Below are positions 41,670 through 51,266 of a stretch of DNA of 64,000 bases, piece after piece (the first letter of the stretch is position 1; every line of letters begins with the position of its first letter). The notes beneath the pieces are model-generated. The model was not told the DNA's origin. It searched no databases and worked only from the letters and a program-made list of their open reading frames with translations. Origin of the DNA: Cyanomargarita calcarea GSE-NOS-MK-12-04C (GTDB lineage: Bacteria > Cyanobacteriota > Cyanobacteriia > Cyanobacteriales > Nostocaceae). The stretch is from positions 62,001 through 126,000 of the forward strand of contig JAHHGZ010000013.1 of the NCBI GenBank assembly GCA_019359595.1, in the 5' to 3' direction. Both the position numbers and the translations under genes were made by a program.

Positions 41670-43871
41670 ATGCAGCCACAAGAACATTTTGACTTTGAAG
41701 AAATAGATTTTCAAAAATACTGGCTTGTCCTGCAACGCCGTTGGATACCCGCAACAGGGGTTTTCTCCGTAATTTTCACTATGGCATCTGTATTTGCACT
41801 TTCATTAAAACCTACGTATAAAGCAGATGGAAGCGTGCTAATTAAGGTGAATCGCTCCTCACTAACAGGATTAGAGGAAAATATTGGACGGATTGACCCT
41901 GCACTTCAGACAAATAATCCTACAGATACTCAGGCAAAGATTGTTGCGTCGGTTCCAGTTATTGAAGAAACTATAAATTCACTGCATCTAAAGGATAAGC
42001 AGGGCAAAGCGATTAAAATCCGAGACCTCACAAAAAAACTTAAGGTAGAAAGTACAAAAGGAACGGATGTTGTGGAAATTTCCTACTCTGACAGCGATCC
42101 AAAACAGGCTGCCAAAGTAGTTAACAAAATTATTGAAATATATATCAGGAATAACATTAACGCGAATCGGGCTGAAGCAGTCTCTGTTCGCAAGTTCATT
42201 GGAAAGCAACTACCCTCAAGTGAGGCAGCTGTAAAACAAGCAGAGTCATTTCTGCGTAAATTTAAAGAAGAAAATAAGGTCATCGTTCTTGCCGAAGAAG
42301 CAACTGCAGCAGTCAAAACAATTTCTCAGCTAGAAGATCAAATTGCTCAAGCTCAAGCTCAACTAGTTGATGCTACCGGACGAGAGGCAAAGTTACTTAA
42401 AGAGGTCAACGTTGATTCGCAACAAGCTGTAGCATTTACTCAGTTGAGTCAAACACCTGGAGTTCAAAAAGTGCTTGCTCAACTCCAAGAAGCGCAAAGC
42501 CTGCTTGCAGTTGAGCAAACCCGCTTACAGCCTGGACACCCAAGCATCATTAGCTTGAACGAAAAAGTTACTGCTCTCAACAGTTTGCTGCAAGTGCGGG
42601 TACAGGAGGTAGCTGGTAGTAATGAACAAGTAAGGGTAGGAAATTTACAAATTGGAGAGTTGCGACAAAGCCTGATTGCAGATATTGTTCGTGTTCAAGC
42701 AGAGCGTATTGGTCTAGAAAGACAAGTTACTGAACTTTCTAATATGCGGACTGCTTATAAAGAACGTGCAAACATTTTGCCACGGCTAGAACAGAATCAA
42801 CGGGAACTGGAGCGGCAGATGAAAGCGGCGCAAACGACTTACGAAACACTCTTGACCAGATTGCAAGAGATTAAAGTCGCAGAAAACCAAAATATTGGCA
42901 ATGCTAGCGTCATCTCAAAAGCCTTAGTACCAGACCAACCTGTAGGTCTTGGAAAAAAAGTGGTTTTGGCAGGTGGAGGAGTTGTTGGAATTTTGCTGGG
43001 GATAACGGCTGCATTTGCTATAGATTTGATAGACAGATCGCTTAAGACAGTTAGAGAAGCCAGGGAAATCTTCCAATACACCTTATTGGGAGTGATTCCC
43101 TTATTGAGTAGGGATAGCAAAAATAGTGGAGATCCATCCATCCCCAAAGTGATTGGTAGAGACATTCCTCACTACCCGCTTGGTGATGCCTACCAAATGC
43201 TGCAAGCGAACTTAAAGTTTCTCAGTTCGGATAAGAAGTTAAAAAGCATTGTAGTTACAAGTTCTGTCTCTAAAGAGGGTAAGTCTGAAGTTGCTGCAAA
43301 TTTAGCTGTCTCTATGGCTCAGGTAGGGAATCGAGTCTTGCTTGTAGATGCTAATATGCGTCATTCCGTACAGCATCATATCTGGAATCTGACAAATACA
43401 GTGGGTTTAAGTAATCTCATTGTTGACCAAGTTGCTCTTGACGCAGCCGTCCATCAAGTAATGCCTAACCTTGATGTTCTTCTTGCTGGGGTAGTACCTC
43501 CTAACCCTGTGGCACTGCTGGATTCCAATCGCATGGCTTCTTTGGTCACTACCTTTGTCAATAACTACGATTTCGTAATTTTTGATACTCCCGCTCTCGC
43601 TGGAACAGCAGATGCTGCGGTTTTGGGCAAGCTGGTGGACGGCATCTTACTTGTAGTTCGTCCTGGAGTGGTTAACTCTGCTTCGGCACAAGCAGCAAAA
43701 GAGTTCTTAACCCAGTCTGGTCAGCAAGTTTTGGGCATGGCAATCAATGGTGTGAATGTCAAGCGTGAGCCAGACAGCTACTTTTACTACACGCAAAAGC
43801 AGGTTGAAACTGGTTCTAAGTCGAAAAAATCTATCAATATCAAATCCACTTCATCGGAGGTTAGTAAATAA
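41670..43871 (+). CDS. Wzc-like polysaccharide co-polymerase/tyrosine autokinase 2
   Basis: The 733-residue BY-kinase resembles the first copy in layout: Wzz-type TM at ~28-48, periplasmic coiled coil, second TM at ~430-452. The kinase has Walker A (SSVSKEGKSE, ~530-539), A' (LLVDANMR, ~557) and B (VIFDTPA, ~635). The C-terminal tail has SYFYYTQKQ (~703), fewer tyrosines than copy 1. The P-loop starts S rather than G and ends KSE, a variation also known in cyanobacterial paralogues. It opens the plus-strand polysaccharide operon and would set chain length for this locus. Confidence 0.88.
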   Translation: MQPQEHFDFEEIDFQKYWLVLQRRWIPATGVFSVIFTMASVFALSLKPTYKADGSVLIKVNRSSLTGLEENIGRIDPALQTNNPTDTQAKIVASVPVIEETINSLHLKDKQGKAIKIRDLTKKLKVESTKGTDVVEISYSDSDPKQAAKVVNKIIEIYIRNNINANRAEAVSVRKFIGKQLPSSEAAVKQAESFLRKFKEENKVIVLAEEATAAVKTISQLEDQIAQAQAQLVDATGREAKLLKEVNVDSQQAVAFTQLSQTPGVQKVLAQLQEAQSLLAVEQTRLQPGHPSIISLNEKVTALNSLLQVRVQEVAGSNEQVRVGNLQIGELRQSLIADIVRVQAERIGLERQVTELSNMRTAYKERANILPRLEQNQRELERQMKAAQTTYETLLTRLQEIKVAENQNIGNASVISKALVPDQPVGLGKKVVLAGGGVVGILLGITAAFAIDLIDRSLKTVREAREIFQYTLLGVIPLLSRDSKNSGDPSIPKVIGRDIPHYPLGDAYQMLQANLKFLSSDKKLKSIVVTSSVSKEGKSEVAANLAVSMAQVGNRVLLVDANMRHSVQHHIWNLTNTVGLSNLIVDQVALDAAVHQVMPNLDVLLAGVVPPNPVALLDSNRMASLVTTFVNNYDFVIFDTPALAGTADAAVLGKLVDGILLVVRPGVVNSASAQAAKEFLTQSGQQVLGMAINGVNVKREPDSYFYYTQKQVETGSKSKKSINIKSTSSEVSK

Positions 43872-43917
43872 ATAGTTCCATTTCCAACCGTTACACCTTA
43901 GAAAAAGGATTATTTAT

Positions 43918-44058
43918 CTGTGTTTATCCTCGCTGGGGGTTTAAGACCCCGACCTAATCAGGCCGTCCGTTTTGAGTTGGGGTGGCACGTTTGCAAAGCT
44001 GCCTTGTCTGAATCCCCATCTAAAACTTCTTCCTTCTTTCTTCTTCCTTCATTCAGAG
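43918..44058. repeat. Second plus-strand copy of the dispersed element
   Basis: TATCCTCGCTG, CCCCGACC, GGCCGTCCGTTTTGAGTTGGGG, CAAAGCTGCCTTGTCTGAAT, CCCATCT and CTTCCTTCTTTC occur in order, ending 11 bases before the ABC exporter start. It matches 40298-40430 and the 11590 arm, and provides the leader of the downstream gene. Confidence 0.75.
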
Positions 44059-44069
44059 GTTATAATTAG

Positions 44070-45872
44070 GTGATCAAATCTCTGTCAAAATTTTTGTATA
44101 TCCTTGGAGAAGCAAAAGGTAAACTTGTATGGTTATTCCTTGCATCCATTACAGCTTCTCTATTAGAAGCGATAGGTATTGGACTTATCGGTCCCTTTTT
44201 AAGTTTAGCTTCTCATCCAGAATCTATACAGGACTCTTCCTTTTTAGACTGGGCTTATAGGCAATCAGGTGTGCAAACCAGTCAACAATTTATTTCGATT
44301 GTTGGGCTAGTAATTGCACTTGTTTTTTGCTTCAAGGCATTAGTATATTTTCTGGTTAAAGCATATATCTACAGGTTTAGTTTTAGTCAAAAAGGGAAAC
44401 TTTGCTCAAAACTAATTAGAGCATATCTAACAGTTCCCTATACTTTCTTCCTCAGCAGAAACACTGCCAGTATTATTAGAAATATCGTCATTGAGACAGA
44501 TAAATTTTGTTATGCTTATATGCTTCCACTCCTAGATGGCAGCGCTAACCTTGTGGTTGTTATTGCACTTATATTTTTACTTGGTAAAACGGATTTAGTT
44601 TTTCTAGCAATAGCATCAGCAGTTATTTTACCTGTCTTTTTACTATTTTACACACTCAGAAAGAATTTCAGACACTGGGGTGAAGAAGCATCTGAATCTC
44701 GCAATCAGATGGTTCGGATTATTAACCATAGTTTGGGGGGAGTTAAGGAGACACGGCTTATCGGTTGTGAGCAGTACTTTGAGAAACAGATGGATGAGCA
44801 AGGATACAGGTACGAAATTGCGGAATCTCTCTTTCATTATTCTCAAATTATTCCACGCATTTCAATTGAGACAATTTTAGTTTTATTTTTGATAATTCTT
44901 GTATCTGTATCTCAGAGTTTTTCTAATGGGGGACTAGAAACACTTATTCCAACTTTAAGTGTTTTTGCAGTAGCTTCACTCCGTCTGATACCAGCAGCTA
45001 GCCAGTCAATAGCAGCAATTGGTCATCTTCAGAATGCTACTTATTCTGTTAATGCTATTTATTCAGATTTGAAGGAGACTCAGCAACAAAATAACCACAA
45101 AAATCTCGGGTTATCGCACAAAGATAAGCGACGCAATCAATTAAGTTCTGAGTTTGCCGGACAGCAAATTATGACTTTCAGGGATCGAATTGAATTGCGG
45201 AACATCACATACTCTTATCCAAATGTAAAATCTTCTGCCATCTCAAATATTTCTTTAAATTTGAACAAGGGTGAGTCTATTGCACTAATTGGTAAATCTG
45301 GGGCTGGAAAAACAACTTTAGTGGATGTGATTCTGGGTCTTTTGGAACCGGAAAAAGGAGACATTTGTGTTGATGGTGTCTCTATATATAAAGATATCCG
45401 TTCATGGCAAAACTTAATCGGTTACATTCCACAATCCATTTTTCTCATGGATGACACCATCGAACGCAACATTGCTTTCGGTGTTCCAAATGACTTGATA
45501 CATACAGAAAGGATGAATAAAGCTATCCAGGCTGCTCAACTGACAGAACTCATAGTCCAACTACCTGAAGGTCTGCAAACAGTTGTTGGTGAGCGTGGAG
45601 TCAGGCTTTCGGGTGGTCAGCGTCAAAGGGTTGGTATTGCAAGGGCACTATACCATGAGCGAGAAATTTTAGTCCTAGATGAAGCTACATCCGCACTAGA
45701 TAATGAGACGGAAAGTCTTGTGAATGAAGCAATTCGGGCATTATCTGGCACAAAGACAATAATTATCATTGCTCATCGACTCTCGACTGTTGAGCATTGC
45801 GATCGCATCTATCTACTTGAGGGAGGTGGGATTGTGAAGTCGGGTAGTTATCAGCAAGTTGTAGTCGGGTAG
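44070..45872 (+). CDS. ABC exporter with fused TM and ATPase domains (flippase type)
   Basis: The 600-residue protein begins with a GTG. Six TM helices occupy ~1-310 (WLFLASITASLLEAIGIGLIGPFLSL), the ATPase ~370-600: Walker A GKSGAGKTT (~407), signature LSGGQRQR (~513), Walker B ILVLDEATSALD (~533), H-loop IIAHRLS (~570). The MsbA/PglK-like half-transporter acts as a homodimer. In a polysaccharide locus with no Wzx it is the best candidate to flip the lipid-linked oligosaccharide. The dispersed element is its leader. Confidence 0.85.
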   Translation: MIKSLSKFLYILGEAKGKLVWLFLASITASLLEAIGIGLIGPFLSLASHPESIQDSSFLDWAYRQSGVQTSQQFISIVGLVIALVFCFKALVYFLVKAYIYRFSFSQKGKLCSKLIRAYLTVPYTFFLSRNTASIIRNIVIETDKFCYAYMLPLLDGSANLVVVIALIFLLGKTDLVFLAIASAVILPVFLLFYTLRKNFRHWGEEASESRNQMVRIINHSLGGVKETRLIGCEQYFEKQMDEQGYRYEIAESLFHYSQIIPRISIETILVLFLIILVSVSQSFSNGGLETLIPTLSVFAVASLRLIPAASQSIAAIGHLQNATYSVNAIYSDLKETQQQNNHKNLGLSHKDKRRNQLSSEFAGQQIMTFRDRIELRNITYSYPNVKSSAISNISLNLNKGESIALIGKSGAGKTTLVDVILGLLEPEKGDICVDGVSIYKDIRSWQNLIGYIPQSIFLMDDTIERNIAFGVPNDLIHTERMNKAIQAAQLTELIVQLPEGLQTVVGERGVRLSGGQRQRVGIARALYHEREILVLDEATSALDNETESLVNEAIRALSGTKTIIIIAHRLSTVEHCDRIYLLEGGGIVKSGSYQQVVVG

Positions 45873-45909
45873 TAAATTAATTCCTGAAATTGGCTAAGGA
45901 GCTATTAAA

Positions 45910-47013
45910 GTGAAAAGTCTGAAAGTTTTTATGTTATCGAATCTAGGGAAAAATCCCTACAATCAATTATTAATTGAGCATTTAGCTAAAAACGGGGTCA
46001 AAGTAGAATCTGAAGACGACCATCAAGGCATTATATTCTTACCACAAGTATTGAAGAAAGGTCGGCCTAATATTCTTCACCTCCACAAGCTACATTATTT
46101 TTTCCTTAGTAAAAAAGGACAGCATAAATCATTTTTTGACCGAGATGAGGTTCGACGTTCATTTAAGTTGTTGGTATTTCTCAGTCAAATTTGGATTTTG
46201 AAGTTAATCGGAACCAAAATTGTTTGTACAGTTCACGAGTGGGCTGACAAAGTGGAGGGAGGTAAACAGAGTATTCCTTCGGGTTGGTTACCTATACTTG
46301 GTAGAGGATTTGATGCATTAATCGTTCATTGCGAAACTACGAAAAAGCAACTGCTCGAAGGATTTGGTTTAGAAATTTTACCCAAGGTATTTGTTGTACA
46401 ACACGGCAATTACATCGGTTCGTATGCCAACTCTATTAGTCAACAATTGGGTCGAAAAATCTTAGCTATAAAGGACGAAAACTTAACTTTTCTGCTTTTT
46501 GGAAATATCTACCATTCTAAAGGCTTTTTGGAAGCAATTGATAGTTTCAAGAGATTACCCCAACATAAGTTATTTCTCATAATTGCTGGCTACCCTGCTG
46601 AATCGGGTATTGAAAACCTGATACGTGAAAAAATACAGGGTTATGGCAATATTTTATTTGTGCCTCAACAAGTGCCAGACAAGGAAGTTCAAATTTATAT
46701 GAATGCCTGCGATTGCGTGGTACTTCCATATAAAATTTTTACGACTTCGGGAGTAACTCTACTGGCAATGTCATTTGGGAAAGCTTGCATTGCACCCAAT
46801 TCAGGTTATTTTAGTGATTTGCTTGATGAATTCGGAGCATTTCTTTACGATTCAACTCAAGAGAATGGCTTGTTTTATGCCATGAAAGAAGCAATTTATA
46901 AGCAAGGTATGCTTCTAGATATGGGTGAGCATAATCTGGAATTAGCTCAGAAATGGAACTGGGATTATGTTGCCGAAGAAACTCTAAATGTTTACCAACA
47001 ATGTCTGAGGTAG
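45910..47013 (+). CDS. Glycosyltransferase, GT4-like
   Basis: The 367-residue protein starts with GTG after AGGAG (8-base spacing). The N-domain has GRPNILHLHKLHYFF (~55-69); the C-domain has LTFLLFGNIYHSKGFLEAI (~195-213) and CDCVVLPYKIFTTSGVTLLAMSFGKACIAPN (~273-303, in two pieces), the nucleotide-sugar binding half of a GT-B enzyme. It lies 37 bases after the ABC exporter, so it belongs to the same operon. It transfers a sugar from an activated donor to the lipid-linked precursor; donor and linkage are unknown. Confidence 0.75.
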   Translation: MKSLKVFMLSNLGKNPYNQLLIEHLAKNGVKVESEDDHQGIIFLPQVLKKGRPNILHLHKLHYFFLSKKGQHKSFFDRDEVRRSFKLLVFLSQIWILKLIGTKIVCTVHEWADKVEGGKQSIPSGWLPILGRGFDALIVHCETTKKQLLEGFGLEILPKVFVVQHGNYIGSYANSISQQLGRKILAIKDENLTFLLFGNIYHSKGFLEAIDSFKRLPQHKLFLIIAGYPAESGIENLIREKIQGYGNILFVPQQVPDKEVQIYMNACDCVVLPYKIFTTSGVTLLAMSFGKACIAPNSGYFSDLLDEFGAFLYDSTQENGLFYAMKEAIYKQGMLLDMGEHNLELAQKWNWDYVAEETLNVYQQCLR

Positions 47014-47171
47014 TTACTTTTATTAAGTTAGATTTTACCTTCGACTGAAAGCTTGTGTTCGCAATGACATTATATAGCCTCTTTCTTTTCAGTCTGAGGT
47101 CTATTTCCACTTGGAAAGATGTTTTCTTTGAGGAGTTTCGCCTGGAAGAGTCAAATATCGTAAATGGAACT

Positions 47172-48380
47172 ATGAAAACAGTTAAACAGCTATATCAGCG
47201 AATATTTTCATATCATCTTCGCGGTCAAATAAAACTAATAGTATTTAAGCTTTTCAGAAAGCTTCAAATCTTATCTCTACTCAACAAAATAGGATTCTTA
47301 GCTGCTAATAGGTATCTTCCACTCAATGGGAACAATATAGAAGAAGTTTTGGGAGTTTCCAATGGGCATACCCAAACTTACAAAATAGTAGAAGATATTA
47401 TAACAACGGAGCCTGCGAATCATCTTTCCGAACAGGTATTAAATGAGATTCAGCCATTCGCAGCAGTAACAGAAACCGTAGTATTAGATACTAGAGACTG
47501 CGGATTTTCTTTTCGCAATAATTACATCCTAGATAGAAAATTGAATGTCATTGGAGGATACAGAATAGAGTTTGAGAAGTTACCTATATATATACAAACA
47601 CTTTCAAATGCAACTAGGCTATCGGGAACGGTAGCATACTTATCCGAATCAGAGCCATCAAACTATTACCATTGGATGTGCGCAACATTGCCACTCATTA
47701 GGTTTTATCAGAAGTTTTATAATCTGGCGGATATTGATTTTTTTTATGTTGGCCAATTTCCACTATCTGGCTTTCATGAAGAGACTTTGAGAAAAGCAGG
47801 TATTTCTATGAGACAAGTTATTCAGAAAGCCTGTACAGCCGATAGGTTAGTCGCAGCAATTAGCAGCCGATTTATGGGTGTTAACGATCCAGTTAGTGAA
47901 GAAGCTTATCGTTTTACTAGAAGTCTTTTCCAGAATGAATGCCATCGGGGTGCAGAAAAAGAGAAAATTCGTATCTATGTACCAAGAGGCAATGTCAGCA
48001 GAAGAAGAGTGATTAATGAAACTGCAGTAATTGATTTGCTCTCTGCTTATGGCTTTCAAACAGTAGAAATGGACGGAAAAACAGTCAAAGAGCAAGCGGA
48101 AATATTTTCTCGGGCAGAGGCAATAGTTGCTCCACATGGTGCAGCTTTGACTAATTTGCTCTTTGCACAACCTCTAACAACTGTGATTGAAATCATCCCG
48201 AATGGATTTACAAATAATTGTTTCTATGTATTAGCTAATTATGGAAAACTCAACTACTTGTATTTGCAAGGTGAAAACATTGGTCAAACCAAGGATGCAC
48301 ATCATCGAGATATATATGTAGATATTCAAAAGCTTGAAAAGATTTGTCAAATGTCACTTCGCAAGTTAAATTACTGTTAA
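47172..48380 (+). CDS. GT61-family (DUF563) glycosyltransferase
   Basis: The protein has 402 residues from ATG 47172 (MKTVKQLYQRIF); GTG 47055 or ATG 47064 would add an N-terminal segment without clear support. Characteristic motifs are SNYYHWMCATLPLIRFY (~165-181) and APHGAALTNLLFAQP (~319-333), the GT61 HGxxLxN signature. GT61 enzymes add xylose or other sugars in plants and decorate polysaccharides in bacteria. A xylanase-like hydrolase is in the same locus, which would fit a xylose-containing polymer, but that is inference. Confidence 0.8.
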   Translation: MKTVKQLYQRIFSYHLRGQIKLIVFKLFRKLQILSLLNKIGFLAANRYLPLNGNNIEEVLGVSNGHTQTYKIVEDIITTEPANHLSEQVLNEIQPFAAVTETVVLDTRDCGFSFRNNYILDRKLNVIGGYRIEFEKLPIYIQTLSNATRLSGTVAYLSESEPSNYYHWMCATLPLIRFYQKFYNLADIDFFYVGQFPLSGFHEETLRKAGISMRQVIQKACTADRLVAAISSRFMGVNDPVSEEAYRFTRSLFQNECHRGAEKEKIRIYVPRGNVSRRRVINETAVIDLLSAYGFQTVEMDGKTVKEQAEIFSRAEAIVAPHGAALTNLLFAQPLTTVIEIIPNGFTNNCFYVLANYGKLNYLYLQGENIGQTKDAHHRDIYVDIQKLEKICQMSLRKLNYC

Positions 48381-48401
48381 AAAAATAAAATTTTACAAAT
48401 A

Positions 48402-49667
48402 ATGAAAGTATCACTAATCAGTACATACGACAAAGCCAATGGTTCAGGTACTGCTACTTACCGCCTACATCAAGGTTTGCAGAAAATTGGCGTAGTCTCT
48501 CAAATGTTAGTACAAGGCAAAAGTACTGATGATAAAACGATCGCTGGGCCAAAGACAAGACTGGCACAAGGTATCGCAAGGGCAAGGATTACCTTTGACG
48601 CTTTACCTCTAAAATTCTATCCTCAACGCGATAACACAACATTTTCTGTACAGTGGTTTCCAGATAAAGTCGCACAAAACATTGCTAATTTTAGTCCCGA
48701 TGTCATTAATTTACATTGGATGAATGAGGGATATGTGCAAATTGAAACCATCGCTAAATTGAGAAAACCTCTAGTTTGGACACTCCACGATATGTGGGCC
48801 TTTACAGGTGGGTGTCATTATAACCAGGAGTGCGATCGCTATACAAAATCTTGTGGAGCTTGTCCCCAGCTTGGCAGCAGTAAAGACGGGGATTTATCCC
48901 GGTGGGTGTTTCAGCGCAAAGCCAAGGCTTGGAGAAATCTTAATTTAACTGTCGTTACCCCTAGTTTGTGGTTGGGCAACTGTGCTAGAAAAAGTCCTCT
49001 ATTCCAAAATTATCGCATCGAAGTCATCCCTAACGGTCTTGATACTGCAATCTATAAACCCCTGTCTAAGCAGGTAGCACGAGAACTACTGAATTTACCT
49101 CAAGATAAGCAACTTGTGGTTTTTGGGGCACTACAAGCAAATAGTGATAGTCGCAAGGGGCTTCATCTATTGCAGCCAGCTCTCGTAAATTTGAGTCAAT
49201 CTGGATTACGCGATCGCCTAGAAATTGTAATTTTTGGCTGCAACACTCCAGAAGTTCCACCGGAATTTGGTTTTAAGTCTCACTATTTAGGCACTCTTAG
49301 AGATGACCTCTCGCTGGCTTTAATCTATTCTGCTGCAGATGTCTTCATTGCTCCTTCTACTCAGGAAAACTTAGCCAATACTGTGATGGAGTCACTCGCT
49401 TGCGGTACACCCTGTGTTGCCTTCAATATCGGTGGAATGCCAGATATGATTGAGCATCAAAAAAATGGCTATCTAGCTCAACCATACAAGATAGAAGACT
49501 TGGCTAAAGGAATTGCTTGGGTATTAGAAAACCCAGAACGTCACCAAAAACTTGCCGAAAATGCTCGCACCAAAGTAGAGCAAGAATTTACTTTGGAAAT
49601 CCAAGCACGACGCTACAAATCTCTGTTTGATGAAATTCAATCTGGGCAACATAAAATTTACTCTTAA
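48402..49667 (+). CDS. Glycosyltransferase, GT4 family (WcaC-like)
   Basis: The 421-residue GT-B enzyme opens MKVSLISTYDKANGSGTATY. INLHWMNEGYVQIETI (~103-118), GGCHYNQECDRYTKSCGACPQL (a Cys-rich loop, ~135-156) and VVTPSLWLGN (~184-193) match WcaC/colanic-acid type GT4. The donor site is PSTQENLANTVMESLACGTPCVAFNIGG (in parts, ~322-350), with the E-x7-E motif. It is separated from the GT61 gene by 21 bases. A relic of its C-terminus lies at 51135. Confidence 0.85.
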   Translation: MKVSLISTYDKANGSGTATYRLHQGLQKIGVVSQMLVQGKSTDDKTIAGPKTRLAQGIARARITFDALPLKFYPQRDNTTFSVQWFPDKVAQNIANFSPDVINLHWMNEGYVQIETIAKLRKPLVWTLHDMWAFTGGCHYNQECDRYTKSCGACPQLGSSKDGDLSRWVFQRKAKAWRNLNLTVVTPSLWLGNCARKSPLFQNYRIEVIPNGLDTAIYKPLSKQVARELLNLPQDKQLVVFGALQANSDSRKGLHLLQPALVNLSQSGLRDRLEIVIFGCNTPEVPPEFGFKSHYLGTLRDDLSLALIYSAADVFIAPSTQENLANTVMESLACGTPCVAFNIGGMPDMIEHQKNGYLAQPYKIEDLAKGIAWVLENPERHQKLAENARTKVEQEFTLEIQARRYKSLFDEIQSGQHKIYS

Positions 49668-49684
49668 CACTTGGAGAAAGAACA

Positions 49685-50971
49685 TTGAAAGCTCAATCAA
49701 TTGGGCATCTATGGCGAAAGCTAGAGCCAGGGATTGTAATTCTACTGCTTTTAGTATTTTCTGCAGATGTCGATTTAGCACCTTTTCTACGTACAGGTGT
49801 AAATATATTTGCCTATGTAATTATTTATCCCCTTGTACTTGGATGCTGGAAACGCTTTCTTTATGTTTGTACAAGAGATTGGACATTACTGCTTCTACTA
49901 GTAGTTGCTCTGACTTCATTCTTTTGGTCTGTAGCTCCGGAGGTGACTTCCCTTAAGCTCAGAGCTTTGATGCGGACAATGATGATTGGTGGATACTTGG
50001 CTGCACGCTATACCCCATTAGAGCAGAAACAATTGCTATCGAAAGTTTTAATTCTCTCTGGGTTTTTCAGTTATGCAGCGGTTCTGCTTTTACCAAGCTA
50101 TGGCATCAAGTTTGCTAGTGCTGATGGGGACTTGGGATGGACGGGCATATATGGATTTAAGAATGGACTAGGTACCATGATGAATTTGGGAGCTACCTTA
50201 GCTTTGCTGAATTTTCTTCATGGTAAAAAAAACCGATTGCTTTCACTAGTTGGATTTTGTTTGGCAGTAATTCTAATCGTATGTTCCAAGAGTTCAACTA
50301 GTTTAATTTCTCTGGCATCTGCAATTGCATTATTGCCAATTTATAAAATTATGAAGCAGCATTACAAGCTGCGGATTGTTTTTTTTATTAGTGCATTACT
50401 TTTATCTGTTAGTGTAGCTATATTAGCTCTCACTAATTTAGATACGATTTTCACTAATTTTTTGGGTAAGGAAGCCACTCTTTCTGGACGTCAACCACTC
50501 TGGGGAGCAATTGTTTCGGTAGGTAATGAGCGACCTTGGCTTGGCTATGGATTTGGAGGTGCATTCTGGAATTCTCCCTTCGGTCTTGAGGCTATTAGTA
50601 GAAACCCTCTAGGTTGGCCACCACTAGATTCCGATCTTACTAAGTTTCACAGTCATAGTGGTTTTGTAGAGCTTTTTACTCAGTTAGGTTGGTTAGGTTG
50701 TTCAATATTTGCACTCAACTTCGTATTTGTTTTTTATCGAGTTATTACTTTAGCCATATCAACGAAGAAAATAGAATATTTCTGGATGCTTCAAATTCTG
50801 ATAATTTTTGTGGTCTTTAACTATACTGAGGCTCCAACTATATTAGTTGCCAATCAATTTATGTGGGTTTTGTATGTATCAATTTGTCTTTCTACTGCTA
50901 TTCAAAAGGGACGAATTAAAAGAGAATCACAGCGAAGGAACTTCCAAAAAATTAATTGTCCAGTAGGATAA
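49685..50971 (+). CDS. O-antigen ligase/polymerase-like membrane protein (Wzy-type)
   Basis: The 428-residue protein with about ten TM helices starts with TTG 49685 after GGAGAAAG. Central TMs are followed by a large periplasmic loop containing FGGAFWNSPFGLEAI and FHSHSGFVELFTQLGW (~305-345); the HSHSGF part is typical of the Wzy_C/WaaL active loop. It would join repeat units to lengthen the polymer. It directly follows a glycosyltransferase (17 bases), so it belongs to the same unit. Confidence 0.82.
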   Translation: MKAQSIGHLWRKLEPGIVILLLLVFSADVDLAPFLRTGVNIFAYVIIYPLVLGCWKRFLYVCTRDWTLLLLLVVALTSFFWSVAPEVTSLKLRALMRTMMIGGYLAARYTPLEQKQLLSKVLILSGFFSYAAVLLLPSYGIKFASADGDLGWTGIYGFKNGLGTMMNLGATLALLNFLHGKKNRLLSLVGFCLAVILIVCSKSSTSLISLASAIALLPIYKIMKQHYKLRIVFFISALLLSVSVAILALTNLDTIFTNFLGKEATLSGRQPLWGAIVSVGNERPWLGYGFGGAFWNSPFGLEAISRNPLGWPPLDSDLTKFHSHSGFVELFTQLGWLGCSIFALNFVFVFYRVITLAISTKKIEYFWMLQILIIFVVFNYTEAPTILVANQFMWVLYVSICLSTAIQKGRIKRESQRRNFQKINCPVG

Positions 50972-51266
50972 GCATCTTGCCTGTCATTTTCGGGCTTAGA
51001 CATATATTTTCAGTAATACAAGTAATTTCTATAGGCTAAATATCATGAAGAAAGTATGCGGCAGTGATTCAATTTATGCTGCAAAATTTTCCGCTTCTTC
51101 AGGGGAAAAATCCTACAATGATAAGCTTTATTTCTATGCTCGTTAGAAGGCAGAACAAGAATTTGCATTAGAAATTCAAGCTGGTGTTATTTTTCTTTGT
51201 TTAAGGAAGTTTTTTGAATTAACTATCAACTACGCAAAGTACGCTAACCGAGGGAAGAAAGATATT
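50972..51266. other. Intergenic region holding a glycosyltransferase relic
   Basis: 295 bases without an intact gene. The recognisable part is the GT4 C-terminus relic at 51135-51217. The first ~160 bases look non-coding. Confidence 0.5.
51135..51217 (+). pseudogene. Relic of a GT4 glycosyltransferase C-terminus
   Basis: The frame reads YAR, a stop (TAG 51144), KAEQEFALEIQA, then after a two-base shift CYFSLFKEVF and TGA (51215-51217). The complete gene at 48402 ends NARTKVEQEFTLEIQARRYKSLFDEI, which matches at 15 or more positions. The relic has a nonsense codon and a frameshift and lacks everything before it. It is the tail of a duplicated or replaced glycosyltransferase. Confidence 0.75.
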
